A DNA stretch of 64,000 bases from Oscillospiraceae bacterium (GTDB lineage: Bacteria > Bacillota > Clostridia > Oscillospirales > Oscillospiraceae). This document shows, one piece after another, positions 54,040 through 63,144 of this stretch; positions within the stretch are counted from its first letter, which is position 1; every line of letters starts with the position of its first letter. The stretch is taken from positions 17,309 through 81,308 of the forward strand of contig JAFTUO010000035.1 of NCBI GenBank assembly GCA_017466215.1, read 5' to 3'. Both the position numbers and the translations under genes were made by a program. The notes below the pieces were generated by a model. That model saw only the letters and a list, made by a program, of their open reading frames with translations, was not told the DNA's origin and did not search any database.

Positions 54040-55044
54040 ATGCAGCGATATCACGACTGTCCCCAGATCCTGCGGGACTTTCTCGTATACCACGAAACTA
54101 TCAAAGGTCAATCCTCCCTGACCATTCAGGAGTATTATCTGGATCTAAGGATGTTCCTGCGTTTTATGAAGCTGATGCGCAGTGATATGCCCATCCATTC
54201 CCGTTTGGATGAAATTGACATTAAGAATGTAGACATCGCTTTCATCCGCGATATCACAACATCCGACATATTTGAGTTTCTTTCCTATCTGGCAAATGAC
54301 CGCACACCCAATCCGGACAGTACCGTTCCTGAGTACGGCATCTCCCCTTCTGCCAGAGCCAGAAAGCTGTCTGCATTAAAATCCTTTTATAAATATCTGA
54401 CAGTGCGTACCAAGCAGCTTTCTGAGAATCCGGTATCGGATCTTGAGTACCCAAAATTGCGCAAAAGCTTACCAAAATACCTGACTTTGGAGCAATCTGC
54501 CGCACTTTTGCAGGCTGTTTCCGGGCCAAATGAGAAGCGGGACTATGCAATTTTAATGCTGTTTTTGAACTGCGGAATCCGCCGCAGCGAGCTTGTGGGG
54601 CTCAATTTGACAGATGTCTATGAGGACCGCATCCGGGTCATCGGTAAGGGCAACAAAGAGCGCTTTGTTTACTTTGGAACATCCTGCCGCAAGGCCATCG
54701 ACGCATACCTCCCCGAGCGGCACAAGAAGGTGCTGACGGACAACCGTGCGCTGTTTGGCTCCCGGGACAACAACCGGATCAGCGTTACTGCGGTCCACAG
54801 ATTGGTCAAAAAGGCCTTTTTGCAGGCTGGTTTGGATGCGAGCCAGTTCTCTGCCCACAAACTGCGCCATACAGCGGCCACAATGATGCTGTCCGGCGGC
54901 GTGGATGTTAAGACAGTTCAGGAAGTTTTAGGCCACGAAAACCTGAATACTACCCAGATTTATACCCATATTGAGAACACAGAGTTGAAAATTGCGGCAG
55001 AGGCAAATCCCCTATCCAAACTGGATTTTACTCACGAAGAATAA
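54040..55044 (+). CDS. Tyrosine recombinase (XerC/XerD-like)
   Basis: A 334-residue tyrosine recombinase, distinct from xerD at 47560. It has an N-terminal core-binding domain (about residues 10-125), then the catalytic domain with Arg in CGIRRSELVGL, the strand lysine in IGKGNKERFV, HxxR in HKLRHTAATMM, His in LGHENLNTTQIYTH and the Tyr in that motif. GGAGGT lies 5 nt before ATG 54040. It may be the XerC partner of XerD or a stand-alone integrase; no phage or plasmid genes lie next to it, which favours a housekeeping role. The region upstream is unusually long and A/T rich. Confidence 0.85.
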   Translation: MQRYHDCPQILRDFLVYHETIKGQSSLTIQEYYLDLRMFLRFMKLMRSDMPIHSRLDEIDIKNVDIAFIRDITTSDIFEFLSYLANDRTPNPDSTVPEYGISPSARARKLSALKSFYKYLTVRTKQLSENPVSDLEYPKLRKSLPKYLTLEQSAALLQAVSGPNEKRDYAILMLFLNCGIRRSELVGLNLTDVYEDRIRVIGKGNKERFVYFGTSCRKAIDAYLPERHKKVLTDNRALFGSRDNNRISVTAVHRLVKKAFLQAGLDASQFSAHKLRHTAATMMLSGGVDVKTVQEVLGHENLNTTQIYTHIENTELKIAAEANPLSKLDFTHEE

Positions 55045-55047
55045 GAA

Positions 55048-55074
55048 AACCGGAGAGGTCTTCCCTCTCCGGTT
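55048..55074. terminator. Bidirectional terminator
   Basis: An 11-bp perfect stem (AACCGGAGAGG / CCTCTCCGGTT) with a 5-nt loop, followed by CTGTTTTTT, between the convergent recombinase and radA genes. Confidence 0.9.
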
Positions 55075-55081
55075 CTGTTTT

Positions 55082-56434
55082 TTACATTGCAATCTCGATG
55101 GCTTCCCGGATATTACGGACGCGATACACCGTAAGTCCTGCGGGAATTTCCAACTTTTCAGGTGCGTTTTTGGGAATAATGCACTTCTTAAACCCAAGTC
55201 TAGCAACTTCTGAGAGCCGTTGGCTTAGATTCGACACGTTGCGGATCTCACCGGTGAGGCCCACTTCACCGATTGCTGCCAGATCGTCGGCAATCGCGCT
55301 GTCCCGGTAAGACGATGCCACCGCCAGCACAATTGGTAGATCCGCGCCGGGCTCATCCAGCCGCAGACCGCCGATGACGTTGATATACGCGTCAAACATA
55401 CTCAGCTTCAGTCCAGCCCGCTTTTCCGCAACCGCCAGAAGCAGCGCCGCACGGTTGAAATCAAAGCCGTCTGCTGTCCGCCTGGGAACGTTGAAAGAAG
55501 TCTTGGACACCAGCGCCTGCACCTCTGCAAGCACCGGCCGCGTTCCCTCCATCACGCAGGCAACGCAAGTACCGGGCGCACCCTCGGGGCGGCCCTCCAG
55601 CAGCATCTGGGAAGGATTGGGTACTTCCGCAAGACCGGTATCCCCCATTTCAAACACGCCGATCTCATTGGTAGAGCCAAAGCGGTTCTTTGCCGCTCGC
55701 AGCAGCCGATAGGACGAATTGGGATCGCCTTCAAAGTACAGCACACAGTCCACCATATGCTCCAGTACCTTCGGCCCGGCAATATTGCCGTCCTTATTGA
55801 TATGACCCACAACAAATACGGTGATCCCCTGCTGCTTGGAAAGCTGCATCAGTGTCATCGTGCAGTCCTTGACCTGAGAGACGCTGCCGGGCGCGGATTC
55901 ATTTTCATCGCTGTACAGCGTCTGGATAGAGTCCACAATGAGAATATCGGGCTTTGTATCATCAACCACCTGCACGATATCCGACAACTGGGTCTCAGAA
56001 AGGATCAAAAGCTCCTCCGGCTGAACGCCCAGGCGCTGGGCACGCAGCTTCAGCTGACGCTCGCTTTCTTCGCCGGAAATGTACAGAACACGCCGCTCTT
56101 TGCACAGCTGATCGCAAATCTGCAGCAACAACGTTGACTTGCCGATACCGGGCGCGCCGCCCACAAGGACCAGAGAGCCTGCAACAGCGCCGCCGCCGAG
56201 AACACGATCAAGTTCACCCATACCGGTAGAAAAGCGGATCTCATCGCCGCTGTCGAGCTCACGGATGGGCCTGGGCTGTCTGGAAGCCCCGATCTTCACC
56301 TTTCCGGCAGGCGCGGGCTTCTCGATATGCTCCTGCATTGTGTTAAATGCACCGCAGCCGGGGCAGCGGCCCATCCATTTGGGCGTTTCTGTGCCACAGT
56401 CGGTGCAGAAAAATACGGTTTTCGTCTTTGCCAT
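55082..56434 (-). CDS. radA: DNA repair protein RadA (Sms)
   Basis: A 450-residue recombination ATPase and branch-migration helicase. The N-terminal zinc finger is CTDCGTETPKWMGRCPGCG, Walker A VGGAPGIGKSTLL near residue 95, and the RadA signature KNRFGSTNEIGVFEM near 250; the C-terminal half is Lon-protease-like. Length is standard (about 455). AGGAGG precedes ATG 56434, and a good promoter lies upstream on the minus strand. Confidence 0.96.
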   Translation of the reverse strand: MAKTKTVFFCTDCGTETPKWMGRCPGCGAFNTMQEHIEKPAPAGKVKIGASRQPRPIRELDSGDEIRFSTGMGELDRVLGGGAVAGSLVLVGGAPGIGKSTLLLQICDQLCKERRVLYISGEESERQLKLRAQRLGVQPEELLILSETQLSDIVQVVDDTKPDILIVDSIQTLYSDENESAPGSVSQVKDCTMTLMQLSKQQGITVFVVGHINKDGNIAGPKVLEHMVDCVLYFEGDPNSSYRLLRAAKNRFGSTNEIGVFEMGDTGLAEVPNPSQMLLEGRPEGAPGTCVACVMEGTRPVLAEVQALVSKTSFNVPRRTADGFDFNRAALLLAVAEKRAGLKLSMFDAYINVIGGLRLDEPGADLPIVLAVASSYRDSAIADDLAAIGEVGLTGEIRNVSNLSQRLSEVARLGFKKCIIPKNAPEKLEIPAGLTVYRVRNIREAIEIAM

Positions 56435-56469
56435 AGGGTTTTCCTCCTGAAGGCTCATTTCCTGCAATC

Positions 56470-56498
56470 ATTATAGCATTGTTGATAATAAAATGCAA
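56470..56498 (-). promoter_or_regulatory. radA promoter
   Basis: On the minus strand: TTGCAT (56498-56493), a 17-nt spacer and TATAAT (56475-56470). It is back to back with the glycosyltransferase promoter, whose -35 box lies only 16 bp away. Confidence 0.78.
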
Positions 56499-56513
56499 AA
56501 TAATTTTGAAACC

Positions 56514-56542
56514 TTGACGCAAGCTGCAATATTGCTTATAAT
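56514..56542 (+). promoter_or_regulatory. Promoter of the glycosyltransferase-PHP operon
   Basis: TTGACG (56514-56519), a 17-nt spacer and a perfect TATAAT (56537-56542), 30 bp before the start codon. Confidence 0.88.
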
Positions 56543-56572
56543 ATTAAGAAAAAATGTTAGTGAGTTGATTTT

Positions 56573-57514
56573 ATGAAACTTTCACTTGTTGTCCCCTGCT
56601 ACAATGAAGCGGAAAATGTTGCGGCTTTTCAGGATGCTGTGATATCCGCCTTTGCCGGCTGCGGCTATGACTATGAGATCATCTTCGTAGACGACGGCAG
56701 TAAGGACGCCACACTGCACAATCTGAAGAAGCTGTACAAGGCCCAGGCCTGCCCTGTGAAGGTCGTTTCTTTCTCCCGCAATTTCGGTAAGGAAGCCGGC
56801 ATTTACGCCGGTATGCGCCACGCTGCGGGCGAGTACATCAGTCTGATCGACGCCGACCTGCAGCAGCGGCCGGAGATCGTCCGGGATATGGTCAGTATTC
56901 TGGAAGAAAAGCCGGATATTGATGTGGTTGCTGCCTATCAGGACCGCCGCGGTGAGGGCAAGGTGCTTTCTTTCTTCAAAAAGTGCTTCTATAAGATTAT
57001 CAACAAGCTGTCGGATGTAACGCTGCACGCAGACGCCAGCGATTTCCGCACCTTCCGCCGCTCTGTAGCGGAGAGTATGCTGTCGATGACGGAGCATCAC
57101 CGCTTTAGCAAGGGCATCTTCTCCTGGGTGGGCTACAGCGCCGAGTATATCCCCTACATTGCCTGTGAGCGGAAAGCCGGCACGACAAAATGGAGCTTCC
57201 GCAAGCTTTTGAACTACGCCATTGACGGCATTATCGGCTTCTCTACCCGCCCCCTGCGGATCGCAACGTATCTTGGCGGCTTGACCGGTTTTGCAGCGCT
57301 GATCTATTTGATCATTGTCGTTCTGCAGAAGCTGATCGTCGGTATTGACGTTCCCGGTTATGCCACCATCATCGTGCTGATCCTGCTTCTTGGCAGTATG
57401 CAGCTGTTTGCAATCGGTATTATCGGCGAATATGTGGGTAAGACATTCGAGCAAAGCAAGCATCGACCCATTTATATTGCCAAGGAAGTTCTTTTGCCGG
57501 AGGAAGAAAAATGA
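56573..57514 (+). CDS. Membrane glycosyltransferase family 2 (GtrB-like)
   Basis: A 313-residue inner-membrane glycosyltransferase. The GT-A domain has SLVVPCYNEAENV, FVDDGSKD and LIDADLQQRPE (the metal-binding DxD-like site). RKAGTTKWSFRKLLNYAIDG is the family's membrane-proximal motif, and two C-terminal membrane helices follow (LGGLTGFAALIYLIIVVL; TIIVLILLLGSMQLFAIGII). Members move a sugar from UDP-glucose or a similar donor to undecaprenyl phosphate for wall or surface decoration. The start is weakly marked (GTGAG). The next gene overlaps by 4 bp. Confidence 0.9.
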   Translation: MKLSLVVPCYNEAENVAAFQDAVISAFAGCGYDYEIIFVDDGSKDATLHNLKKLYKAQACPVKVVSFSRNFGKEAGIYAGMRHAAGEYISLIDADLQQRPEIVRDMVSILEEKPDIDVVAAYQDRRGEGKVLSFFKKCFYKIINKLSDVTLHADASDFRTFRRSVAESMLSMTEHHRFSKGIFSWVGYSAEYIPYIACERKAGTTKWSFRKLLNYAIDGIIGFSTRPLRIATYLGGLTGFAALIYLIIVVLQKLIVGIDVPGYATIIVLILLLGSMQLFAIGIIGEYVGKTFEQSKHRPIYIAKEVLLPEEEK

Positions 57515-58518
57515 GAAAATATCTGCTGCCGAAGGGTTTTCCCTTCTATAAAGCCAATCTGCATTGCCACAGCACCGCCTCCGACGGCGATTTGACGCCG
57601 GAACAGATCAAGCAGGCCTACAAGGCCAAGGGCTACAGCGTGATTGCTTACACCGATCACGAGCTAATGGTCCCCCACCCTGAGCTGAATGATCCTGAAT
57701 TTCTGGCATTGAACGGCTATGAAATTGAGGTTTTGGACGATTATCCTCTGGACTCCCCGTTCAGACAGCGAAAGACCTGCCATCTGTGCCTGATTGCCAA
57801 GGAAGCGGACAATCTGCGGCAGGTTTACTGGACGAATGTGTATGTTACGAAGATGCTGCGGGATAAGCATCCTGAGCTGGTTGCAGGTTATGCGGATACG
57901 CCGGACACCAAGCGTGTGTTTAGTCCGGAGGGCATTACCGATCTGATCATGACTGCGAGAAATAACGGCTTCTTCGTTACTTACAACCATCCTTACTGGT
58001 CGCTGGCTGATTTCACAATGCTTTCTCAGTATCACGGAATGCACGCCCTGGAGATCTACAACCACGGCTGTTCTACCGGCGGCTTTGACGAATACGATCC
58101 TCCCCTGCTGGATGCGATGCTGCGTAACAATCAGCGGGTGTTCTGCGTGGCGGCTGATGACAATCACGGCGAGAGAAGCCAGTTTGGCGGATGGAATATG
58201 ATCTGCGCGGAAAAGCTGGAGTACAGGACCGTTACTAAGGCCCTGGAAGACGGCCATTTCTACGCATCCCCCGGCCCGGAGATCAAGGAGCTGTGGTTTG
58301 AAGATGGCAATGTCCATATCACCTGCTCCCCTGCTGCGAAGATCGTTGCATCCTTTGGTATTCGCAAAAAGGTTTGTTTCCGCAAGACAGATGCAGACTT
58401 GACAGAAGCCGTGATCCCGGTTGACAAGGACGATATTTATGTTCGCGTAACGGTGTGGGACGAAAACGGCGATCACGCCGATACCAACGCCTATTTTACA
58501 GACGAATTATTTAGCTAA
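57511..58518 (+). CDS. PHP-domain phosphoesterase
   Basis: A 335-residue cytosolic protein with the PHP metal-binding histidines: NLHCHSTASDGDLTPEQI at residues 15-32, AYTDHE near 50, TYNHPYW near 157 and DDNHGE near 210. PHP proteins hydrolyse phosphate esters with two or three metal ions. The last 90 residues look like a beta-sandwich (VHITCSPAAKIVASFGI). It overlaps the glycosyltransferase gene by 4 bp, which suggests a linked job, perhaps on a sugar phosphate or lipid-linked product, but the substrate is unknown. Confidence 0.85.
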   Translation: MRKYLLPKGFPFYKANLHCHSTASDGDLTPEQIKQAYKAKGYSVIAYTDHELMVPHPELNDPEFLALNGYEIEVLDDYPLDSPFRQRKTCHLCLIAKEADNLRQVYWTNVYVTKMLRDKHPELVAGYADTPDTKRVFSPEGITDLIMTARNNGFFVTYNHPYWSLADFTMLSQYHGMHALEIYNHGCSTGGFDEYDPPLLDAMLRNNQRVFCVAADDNHGERSQFGGWNMICAEKLEYRTVTKALEDGHFYASPGPEIKELWFEDGNVHITCSPAAKIVASFGIRKKVCFRKTDADLTEAVIPVDKDDIYVRVTVWDENGDHADTNAYFTDELFS

Positions 58519-58525
58519 CATAAGA

Positions 58526-58556
58526 AAAACCGCTTCGGTTGTTCCGAAGCGGTTTT
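58526..58556. terminator. Bidirectional terminator
   Basis: AAAACCGCTTCGG and CCGAAGCGGTTTT (13 bp, 5-nt loop) between the convergent PHP and yajC genes, with a T-rich tail on the right. Confidence 0.92.
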
Positions 58557-58559
58557 GTT

Positions 58560-58904
58560 TTACTTCTTGGCCTTGGCAGCTTTCTTTTCTGCCTTCTTCT
58601 TGGCGCGCTCTTCCTGAGCCTTCTTGGCAGCTTCCTGAGCAGCCTCGTTGGCGGTGTCGTTGGAAGACAGAGCCCACTTGCGCAGCTCGATGCGGACCTG
58701 ATCAGCGCTGGTCTCAATCACGAACTTATCGTCCTTGACGTTGACAACAGTACCGACGATGCCGCCGATGGTGGTGATGCGGTCGCCAACCTTAACGTTG
58801 GTGCGCATTTCTTCAGCTTCCTTCTTGCGCTTGTTCTCGGGACGGATCAGCATAAAGTAGAATACGCCGATCATAACAGCCAGCATGATAATGGTAGAAC
58901 CCAT
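58560..58904 (-). CDS. yajC: Preprotein translocase accessory subunit YajC
   Basis: A 114-residue protein with one N-terminal membrane helix (IIMLAVMIGVFYFMLIRP), then the conserved RPENKRKKEAEEM and VGDRITTIGGIVGTV, and a long Lys/Ala/Glu tail. YajC associates with SecDF at the translocon. AAAGGAG precedes the ATG. It lies just downstream of tgt, a widely conserved order. Confidence 0.94.
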   Translation of the reverse strand: MGSTIIMLAVMIGVFYFMLIRPENKRKKEAEEMRTNVKVGDRITTIGGIVGTVVNVKDDKFVIETSADQVRIELRKWALSSNDTANEAAQEAAKKAQEERAKKKAEKKAAKAKK

Positions 58905-58972
58905 AAATAAATCTCCTTTGGTATAAATATCCTCGTTATTATATCATTTTCCAGGCAAAAAGCAAGTAGAAT

Positions 58973-60103
58973 TTAGATCCTCTGGCTTAATTTAACAGAA
59001 TATTCATTACGGAATGCTTCAAACGTGCCATTATCCAGCGCTTCCCGGATCTTTTCCATCAGTTTATTGTAGAAATAAAGGTTGTGCATTACACTTAAAC
59101 GCATTGCCAGCATTTCCTCTGCCACGAACAGGTGGCGGATATAGGCCTTGGAGTAACGGCGGCATACGGGACAGTCGCACTTAGGATCAATGGGTGTTTC
59201 GTCCAGCTGATATTTGGCGTTGCGCAGGTTGATCGCGCCGTCCCAGGTAAACAGCCGTGCGTGGCGGGCGTTGCGGGCAGGCATCACGCAGTCAAAGAAA
59301 TCTACGCCACGATACACCGCCTCGATGATGTTGCTGGGTGTGCCTACGCCCATCAGATAGCGGGGCCTGTCCTTCGGCATAAAGGGCTCTACAGCTTCAA
59401 TGATGTCGTACATTTCTTCCGCGGTCTCACCCACAGCCAGACCGCCAATGGCATAGCCCGGCAGATCCAGCTCAGCGATCCGCCGCATATGCTCCTGCCG
59501 GATGTCCGGATACGTGCCGCCCTGATTGATACCCCACAGCATCTGCTGGGGATTAACCGTGTCAGGAAGCTGATTCAGGCGTGCATTCTCTGCCTTGCAG
59601 CGCTGAAGCCAGCGGAACGTTCTGTCCACACTCTTCTGAACATAGTCCCGGGGTGCAGGATTCTCGATGCACTCATCGAAAGCCATACAGATATCCGAGC
59701 CCAGATTGGACTGGATCTGCATACTCTCCTCCGGGCCCATAAAAATCTTTTTGCCGTCGATGTGGGAGGAAAAATACACGCCCTCCTCCTTGATCTTGCG
59801 AAGACCTGACAGGCTGAACACCTGAAAACCGCCGGAATCCGTGAGGATCGGGCCATCCCAGGTCATAAATTTATGAAGGCCGCCCATCTGCTTAACCACG
59901 GTGTCCGTAGGTCGCAGATGAAGATGATAGGTGTTGGAAAGCTCCACCTGGCATCCGATATTCTTCAGATCCTCAGCACTGAGTGCGCCTTTGATGGCGC
60001 CCTGGGTGCCGACATTCATAAATACCGGGGTCTGGACCGTACCGTGGGCGCAGGTAAATTCACCCCGCCGGGCCTTCCCTTCTGTTTTCAAAAGCTTAAA
60101 CAT
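58973..60103 (-). CDS. tgt: tRNA-guanine transglycosylase
   Basis: A 376-residue enzyme that swaps guanine-34 for preQ1 in GUN anticodon tRNAs during queuosine synthesis. The active-site aspartate lies in ILTDSGGFQVFSL, the base-recognition motif is GGLAVGE, and the zinc site is CDCPVCRRYSKAYIRH. Length is standard. AGAGGT precedes the ATG. It is third in the leftward operon queA-hydrolase-tgt-yajC. Confidence 0.97.
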   Translation of the reverse strand: MFKLLKTEGKARRGEFTCAHGTVQTPVFMNVGTQGAIKGALSAEDLKNIGCQVELSNTYHLHLRPTDTVVKQMGGLHKFMTWDGPILTDSGGFQVFSLSGLRKIKEEGVYFSSHIDGKKIFMGPEESMQIQSNLGSDICMAFDECIENPAPRDYVQKSVDRTFRWLQRCKAENARLNQLPDTVNPQQMLWGINQGGTYPDIRQEHMRRIAELDLPGYAIGGLAVGETAEEMYDIIEAVEPFMPKDRPRYLMGVGTPSNIIEAVYRGVDFFDCVMPARNARHARLFTWDGAINLRNAKYQLDETPIDPKCDCPVCRRYSKAYIRHLFVAEEMLAMRLSVMHNLYFYNKLMEKIREALDNGTFEAFRNEYSVKLSQRI

Positions 60104-60112
60104 ACATACCTC

Positions 60113-60997
60113 TTACAAAGATAAGTTTCGATTCAAGAAATCCTTGATCGCAGACTGGTACATTTCGGTCTGCTTGTACATTCCGTTGCCGTGATTACAG
60201 CCGGGCAGGATCAGAACAGTTGTCTGCATAGGACTTTGCTTCTTGATTTCATTCAGAACAACATCCATCTGCTCGTTGCTGCCGGCTGAAAGCAAAAGCG
60301 GATATTTCGCTTGTGAAATATTTTTCACACGGTCAAAATCTGATACGCTTACGCCAAATTCCTTCAAAAAGCGCTCTGTTGCATAAGAAAACGCCTTGTC
60401 AGGATTGTGCTTGCTTGCAGTTTGAGATAAAAAGCGGAAAAATCCTTCAATGTTGACACTAGGTGCATCACTGACCAGGCACCTTACATTTTTCATTTCC
60501 TGCGTAGCAAGATCCAACGCGATCCCACCGCCCATACTAAGGCCGTGGATGACGATCTCACCGTCCGGAATTCTTTCGTTGATCATATCCACCCAGCGCA
60601 TAATGTCCAGATACTCCAGTGCGCCAAGGGCAATGTATTTACCCTCGCTTGGACCGTGGGCACGCAGATAAGGGATCAGAACATTAAAGCCAAGTGAACG
60701 GTAAAATAAGGACGGAAATGCAGACTCCCGTTCCGCGTGGCTGGTGTAGCCGTGCACCCAGATCATCGTTTTCTTGCTGGCATTTGGATAGTATATACCC
60801 CGCAGGATCAGGCCATCATCACTTTTGATCTGAACAGTCTCGTGCTGTATCTTGCGGATCTGCGCCAGAGAGTTGTGAACGGTAGTGATGGTATCATACC
60901 AGGAATCCTCCGGTCCAACCATCTTATAGGCCTTGTTAATATCCGGCCGTTTCAGCAAATGATGGAAAAGAATATTTGCTTTTAACTTTTCAAACAT
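60113..60997 (-). CDS. Alpha/beta hydrolase within the queA-tgt operon
   Basis: A 294-residue alpha/beta-hydrolase-fold protein. The nucleophile elbow is HGLSMGGGIAL, the oxyanion region MIWVHGYTSHAERES, and the catalytic His is probably in CNHGNGM near the C-terminus. There is no signal peptide; it resembles peptidase S9/S15-type esterases of unknown substrate. ATG 60997 follows AAGGAG; an upstream open extension overlaps queA and is rejected. It sits between queA and tgt, 9-10 bp from each, an insertion into the usual pair. Confidence 0.85.
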   Translation of the reverse strand: MFEKLKANILFHHLLKRPDINKAYKMVGPEDSWYDTITTVHNSLAQIRKIQHETVQIKSDDGLILRGIYYPNASKKTMIWVHGYTSHAERESAFPSLFYRSLGFNVLIPYLRAHGPSEGKYIALGALEYLDIMRWVDMINERIPDGEIVIHGLSMGGGIALDLATQEMKNVRCLVSDAPSVNIEGFFRFLSQTASKHNPDKAFSYATERFLKEFGVSVSDFDRVKNISQAKYPLLLSAGSNEQMDVVLNEIKKQSPMQTTVLILPGCNHGNGMYKQTEMYQSAIKDFLNRNLSL

Positions 60998-61007
60998 ACG
61001 ATTCTCC

Positions 61008-62030
61008 TTATAGGATAGCCATAGCATCTCCAAATGAAAAAAATCTGTAACGCTTTTCGACAGCTTCATCATATGCGGCCAGTACATTCTCTCTGCCGGC
61101 AAAGGCGGAAACAAGCATCACAAGGGTGCTTTCCGGCAGGTGGAAATTGGTGATCAGACCCTGCATCGCCTTAAAGCTGTAGCCGGGATAGATAAAGATC
61201 TCCGTCCATTTAGATTTTGCCTCAAAGCTGCCGTCATCATTAACCAGGCTCTCCAGCGTGCGGCAGGATGTTGTACCAACACAAATGATCCGTCCGCCGG
61301 CTGCCTTGGTTTCATTCAAAATATCGGCTGTCTCCTGGCTGATCATACAAAGCTCAGAGTGCATATGATGATCGGAAATTTCCTCGGCTTTTACCGGACG
61401 GAATGTGCCAAGTCCCACGTGGAGCGTTACAAAAGCGGTCTTTACGCCCTTTTTGCGGATATTTTCCAACAATTCATTGGTAAAATGCAGACCGGCTGTC
61501 GGTGCGGCGGCAGAGCCGACCTCCCGGGAATAGACCGTCTGATACCGCTCCTGATCCTGCAGCTCAGCTTTGATGTACGGCGGCAGCGGCATCTTGCCCA
61601 GTCGCTCCAAAACCTCAAGAAAAATGCCCTCGTAGCGGAATTCAACAACGCGGTTACCGTCTTCCTTGACCTCCGTAACTACGGCAGACAGCTCTCCGTT
61701 GCCGAAGATGACCTCATTGTCCACCTGCATTTTTCTGCCGGGTTTACAAAGGCACTCCCACTTCTTGCCGCCGAGATCCCGCAGCAGCAGCACCTCAACA
61801 GCACCACCGCTGGGTCGATGACCGAGAAGACGGGCAGGCAGTACTCTGGAATCATTCATCACCAGGCAGTCGCCGGGATTCAAATGGTCGATAATATCGT
61901 AAAAATGCTTATGGCTTACCTCACCGCTATCACGGTCCAGCACCAGCAGCCGGGACGAATCCCGCTTCTCAAGGGGTGTCTGGGCAATCAGCTCTTCCGG
62001 CAGATCATACCAAAAATCACTTGTCTTCAT
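61008..62030 (-). CDS. queA: S-adenosylmethionine:tRNA ribosyltransferase-isomerase
   Basis: A 340-residue enzyme that adds the epoxycyclopentane part of queuosine to preQ1-tRNA. It starts [19 protein letters not shown], with [19 protein letters not shown] and [12 protein letters not shown] as family marks. TTGGAGG precedes the ATG. Presence of queA and tgt but no preQ1 synthesis genes in the window is compatible with either preQ1 salvage or synthesis encoded elsewhere. Confidence 0.97.
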   Translation of the reverse strand: MKTSDFWYDLPEELIAQTPLEKRDSSRLLVLDRDSGEVSHKHFYDIIDHLNPGDCLVMNDSRVLPARLLGHRPSGGAVEVLLLRDLGGKKWECLCKPGRKMQVDNEVIFGNGELSAVVTEVKEDGNRVVEFRYEGIFLEVLERLGKMPLPPYIKAELQDQERYQTVYSREVGSAAAPTAGLHFTNELLENIRKKGVKTAFVTLHVGLGTFRPVKAEEISDHHMHSELCMISQETADILNETKAAGGRIICVGTTSCRTLESLVNDDGSFEAKSKWTEIFIYPGYSFKAMQGLITNFHLPESTLVMLVSAFAGRENVLAAYDEAVEKRYRFFSFGDAMAIL

Positions 62031-62059
62031 CTGATTTCCTCCAAATATCTATCAGCGAT

Positions 62060-62088
62060 AGTATAGGACATTTTCGCAAGAATTGCAA
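62060..62088 (-). promoter_or_regulatory. Promoter of the queA operon
   Basis: On the minus strand: TTGCAA (62088-62083), a 17-nt spacer and TATACT (62065-62060), 30 bp before the queA start. It is divergent from dapA, which has only a poor CTGACA/ATAAGA pair at 62098-62126. Confidence 0.75.
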
Positions 62089-62146
62089 CAGAAAATCCTG
62101 ACAAATCCCCTGCCCTTCGCATAAGATGGTGCGGAGGGATGTATTT

Positions 62147-63016
62147 ATGAAAAATGTACTGTTTTCCGGCGTCTGTACGGCGCTTGTAACGCCGTTTCTT
62201 GACGGCAAGGTCAACTTTCCTATGATGGAAATTCTCCTGCGCAGGCAGTGTGATGCCGGCGTCAAGGCCGTTGTAGTCTGCGGCACTACCGGCGAGTCCC
62301 CTACCATATCTGATGACGAAAAGCTGGAGCTTTTCCGCAGGTGCAAAGCCTACGCAAAGGACGATTGCCTGATCATAGCCGGAACGGGCTCGAATTCCAC
62401 CGAGCACGCGGTGTGGCTTAGTCGCGAGGCTGAAAAATGTGGCGTGGATGCCCTTCTGGTGGTGAGTCCATACTACAATAAAGCCACGGAAGAGGGCTTA
62501 TTTGCCCATTATCTGTCCATAGCCCACGCGGTAAAGCTGCCTATAATCGTCTATAATGTGCCAGGGCGCACCGGAGTGGACATTCCCGTTTCGGTCTATA
62601 AGCGGCTTTCCCGTATTCCAAACATGGCAGGCGTGAAAGAAGCGTCCAGCAGTATTACAAAAATAGCCGAGATTCGTTCTGCTTGTCCCGAATTTCCCAT
62701 CTGGAGCGGGAATGACGATATGGTCGTCCCTACTCTGGCGCTGGGTGCGCAAGGGGTGATCTCCGTGCTGTCAAATGTCGCGCCTGTTGAAACGGATGCG
62801 ATGGTGCAATCGGCTCTTGCGGGAGATTTCGACACGGCGGCAGCGCTGCAATGTCAGCTTTTACCGCTGATCAAGCTGCTGTTTTGCGAAGTCAATCCCA
62901 TACCGATCAAGGCGGCAATGAAACTGATCGGCTTTGACTGCGGCGGCTGCCGCCTGCCGCTGACTTCCCTATCAACGGAAAATCAAAAGAAAATAGCGGA
63001 ATATCTGGCGATCTAG
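62147..63016 (+). CDS. dapA: 4-hydroxy-tetrahydrodipicolinate synthase
   Basis: A 289-residue aldolase-type enzyme condensing pyruvate with aspartate semialdehyde for lysine, diaminopimelate and, in spore formers, dipicolinate. Schiff-base Lys is in MAGVKEASSS near residue 161, Tyr in IIVYNVPGRTGVD near 133 and the Thr-Thr pair in CGTTGESPT near 44. ATG 62147 lies 8 nt after GGAGGG; an ATG at 62126 overlaps that site. The sequence fits DapA best, but the family also includes N-acetylneuraminate lyase and other aldolases. It is a lone gene here. Confidence 0.92.
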   Translation: MKNVLFSGVCTALVTPFLDGKVNFPMMEILLRRQCDAGVKAVVVCGTTGESPTISDDEKLELFRRCKAYAKDDCLIIAGTGSNSTEHAVWLSREAEKCGVDALLVVSPYYNKATEEGLFAHYLSIAHAVKLPIIVYNVPGRTGVDIPVSVYKRLSRIPNMAGVKEASSSITKIAEIRSACPEFPIWSGNDDMVVPTLALGAQGVISVLSNVAPVETDAMVQSALAGDFDTAAALQCQLLPLIKLLFCEVNPIPIKAAMKLIGFDCGGCRLPLTSLSTENQKKIAEYLAI

Positions 63017-63027
63017 CGTATTTTAAA

Positions 63028-63138
63028 GGCCCCCTTGTGTAAAGGGGGCTGTCAGCCGATCAGGCTGACTGGGGGATTGACAATCCCTCCGTCAAAAATC
63101 AAAGATTTTTGACACCTCCCTTTGCACAAGGGAGGCTT
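63028..63138. repeat. Palindromic MITE-like repeat element
   Basis: About 110 bp of imperfect inverted repeat. Each arm has a CCCCTTGTG-AAAGGGG-type hairpin (63030-63049; 63115-63135) and an inner hairpin (TGTCAGCC...GGCTGAC in the left arm; TCAAAAATC...GATTTTTGA at 63092-63112 in the right), and the arms meet at GGATTG-A-CAATCC (63074-63086). A 22-bp match to one end lies at 48485. It has no coding capacity. Similar elements in several copies would fit a mobile miniature repeat or a transcript-end element. Confidence 0.75.
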
Positions 63139-63144
63139 AAAAAC

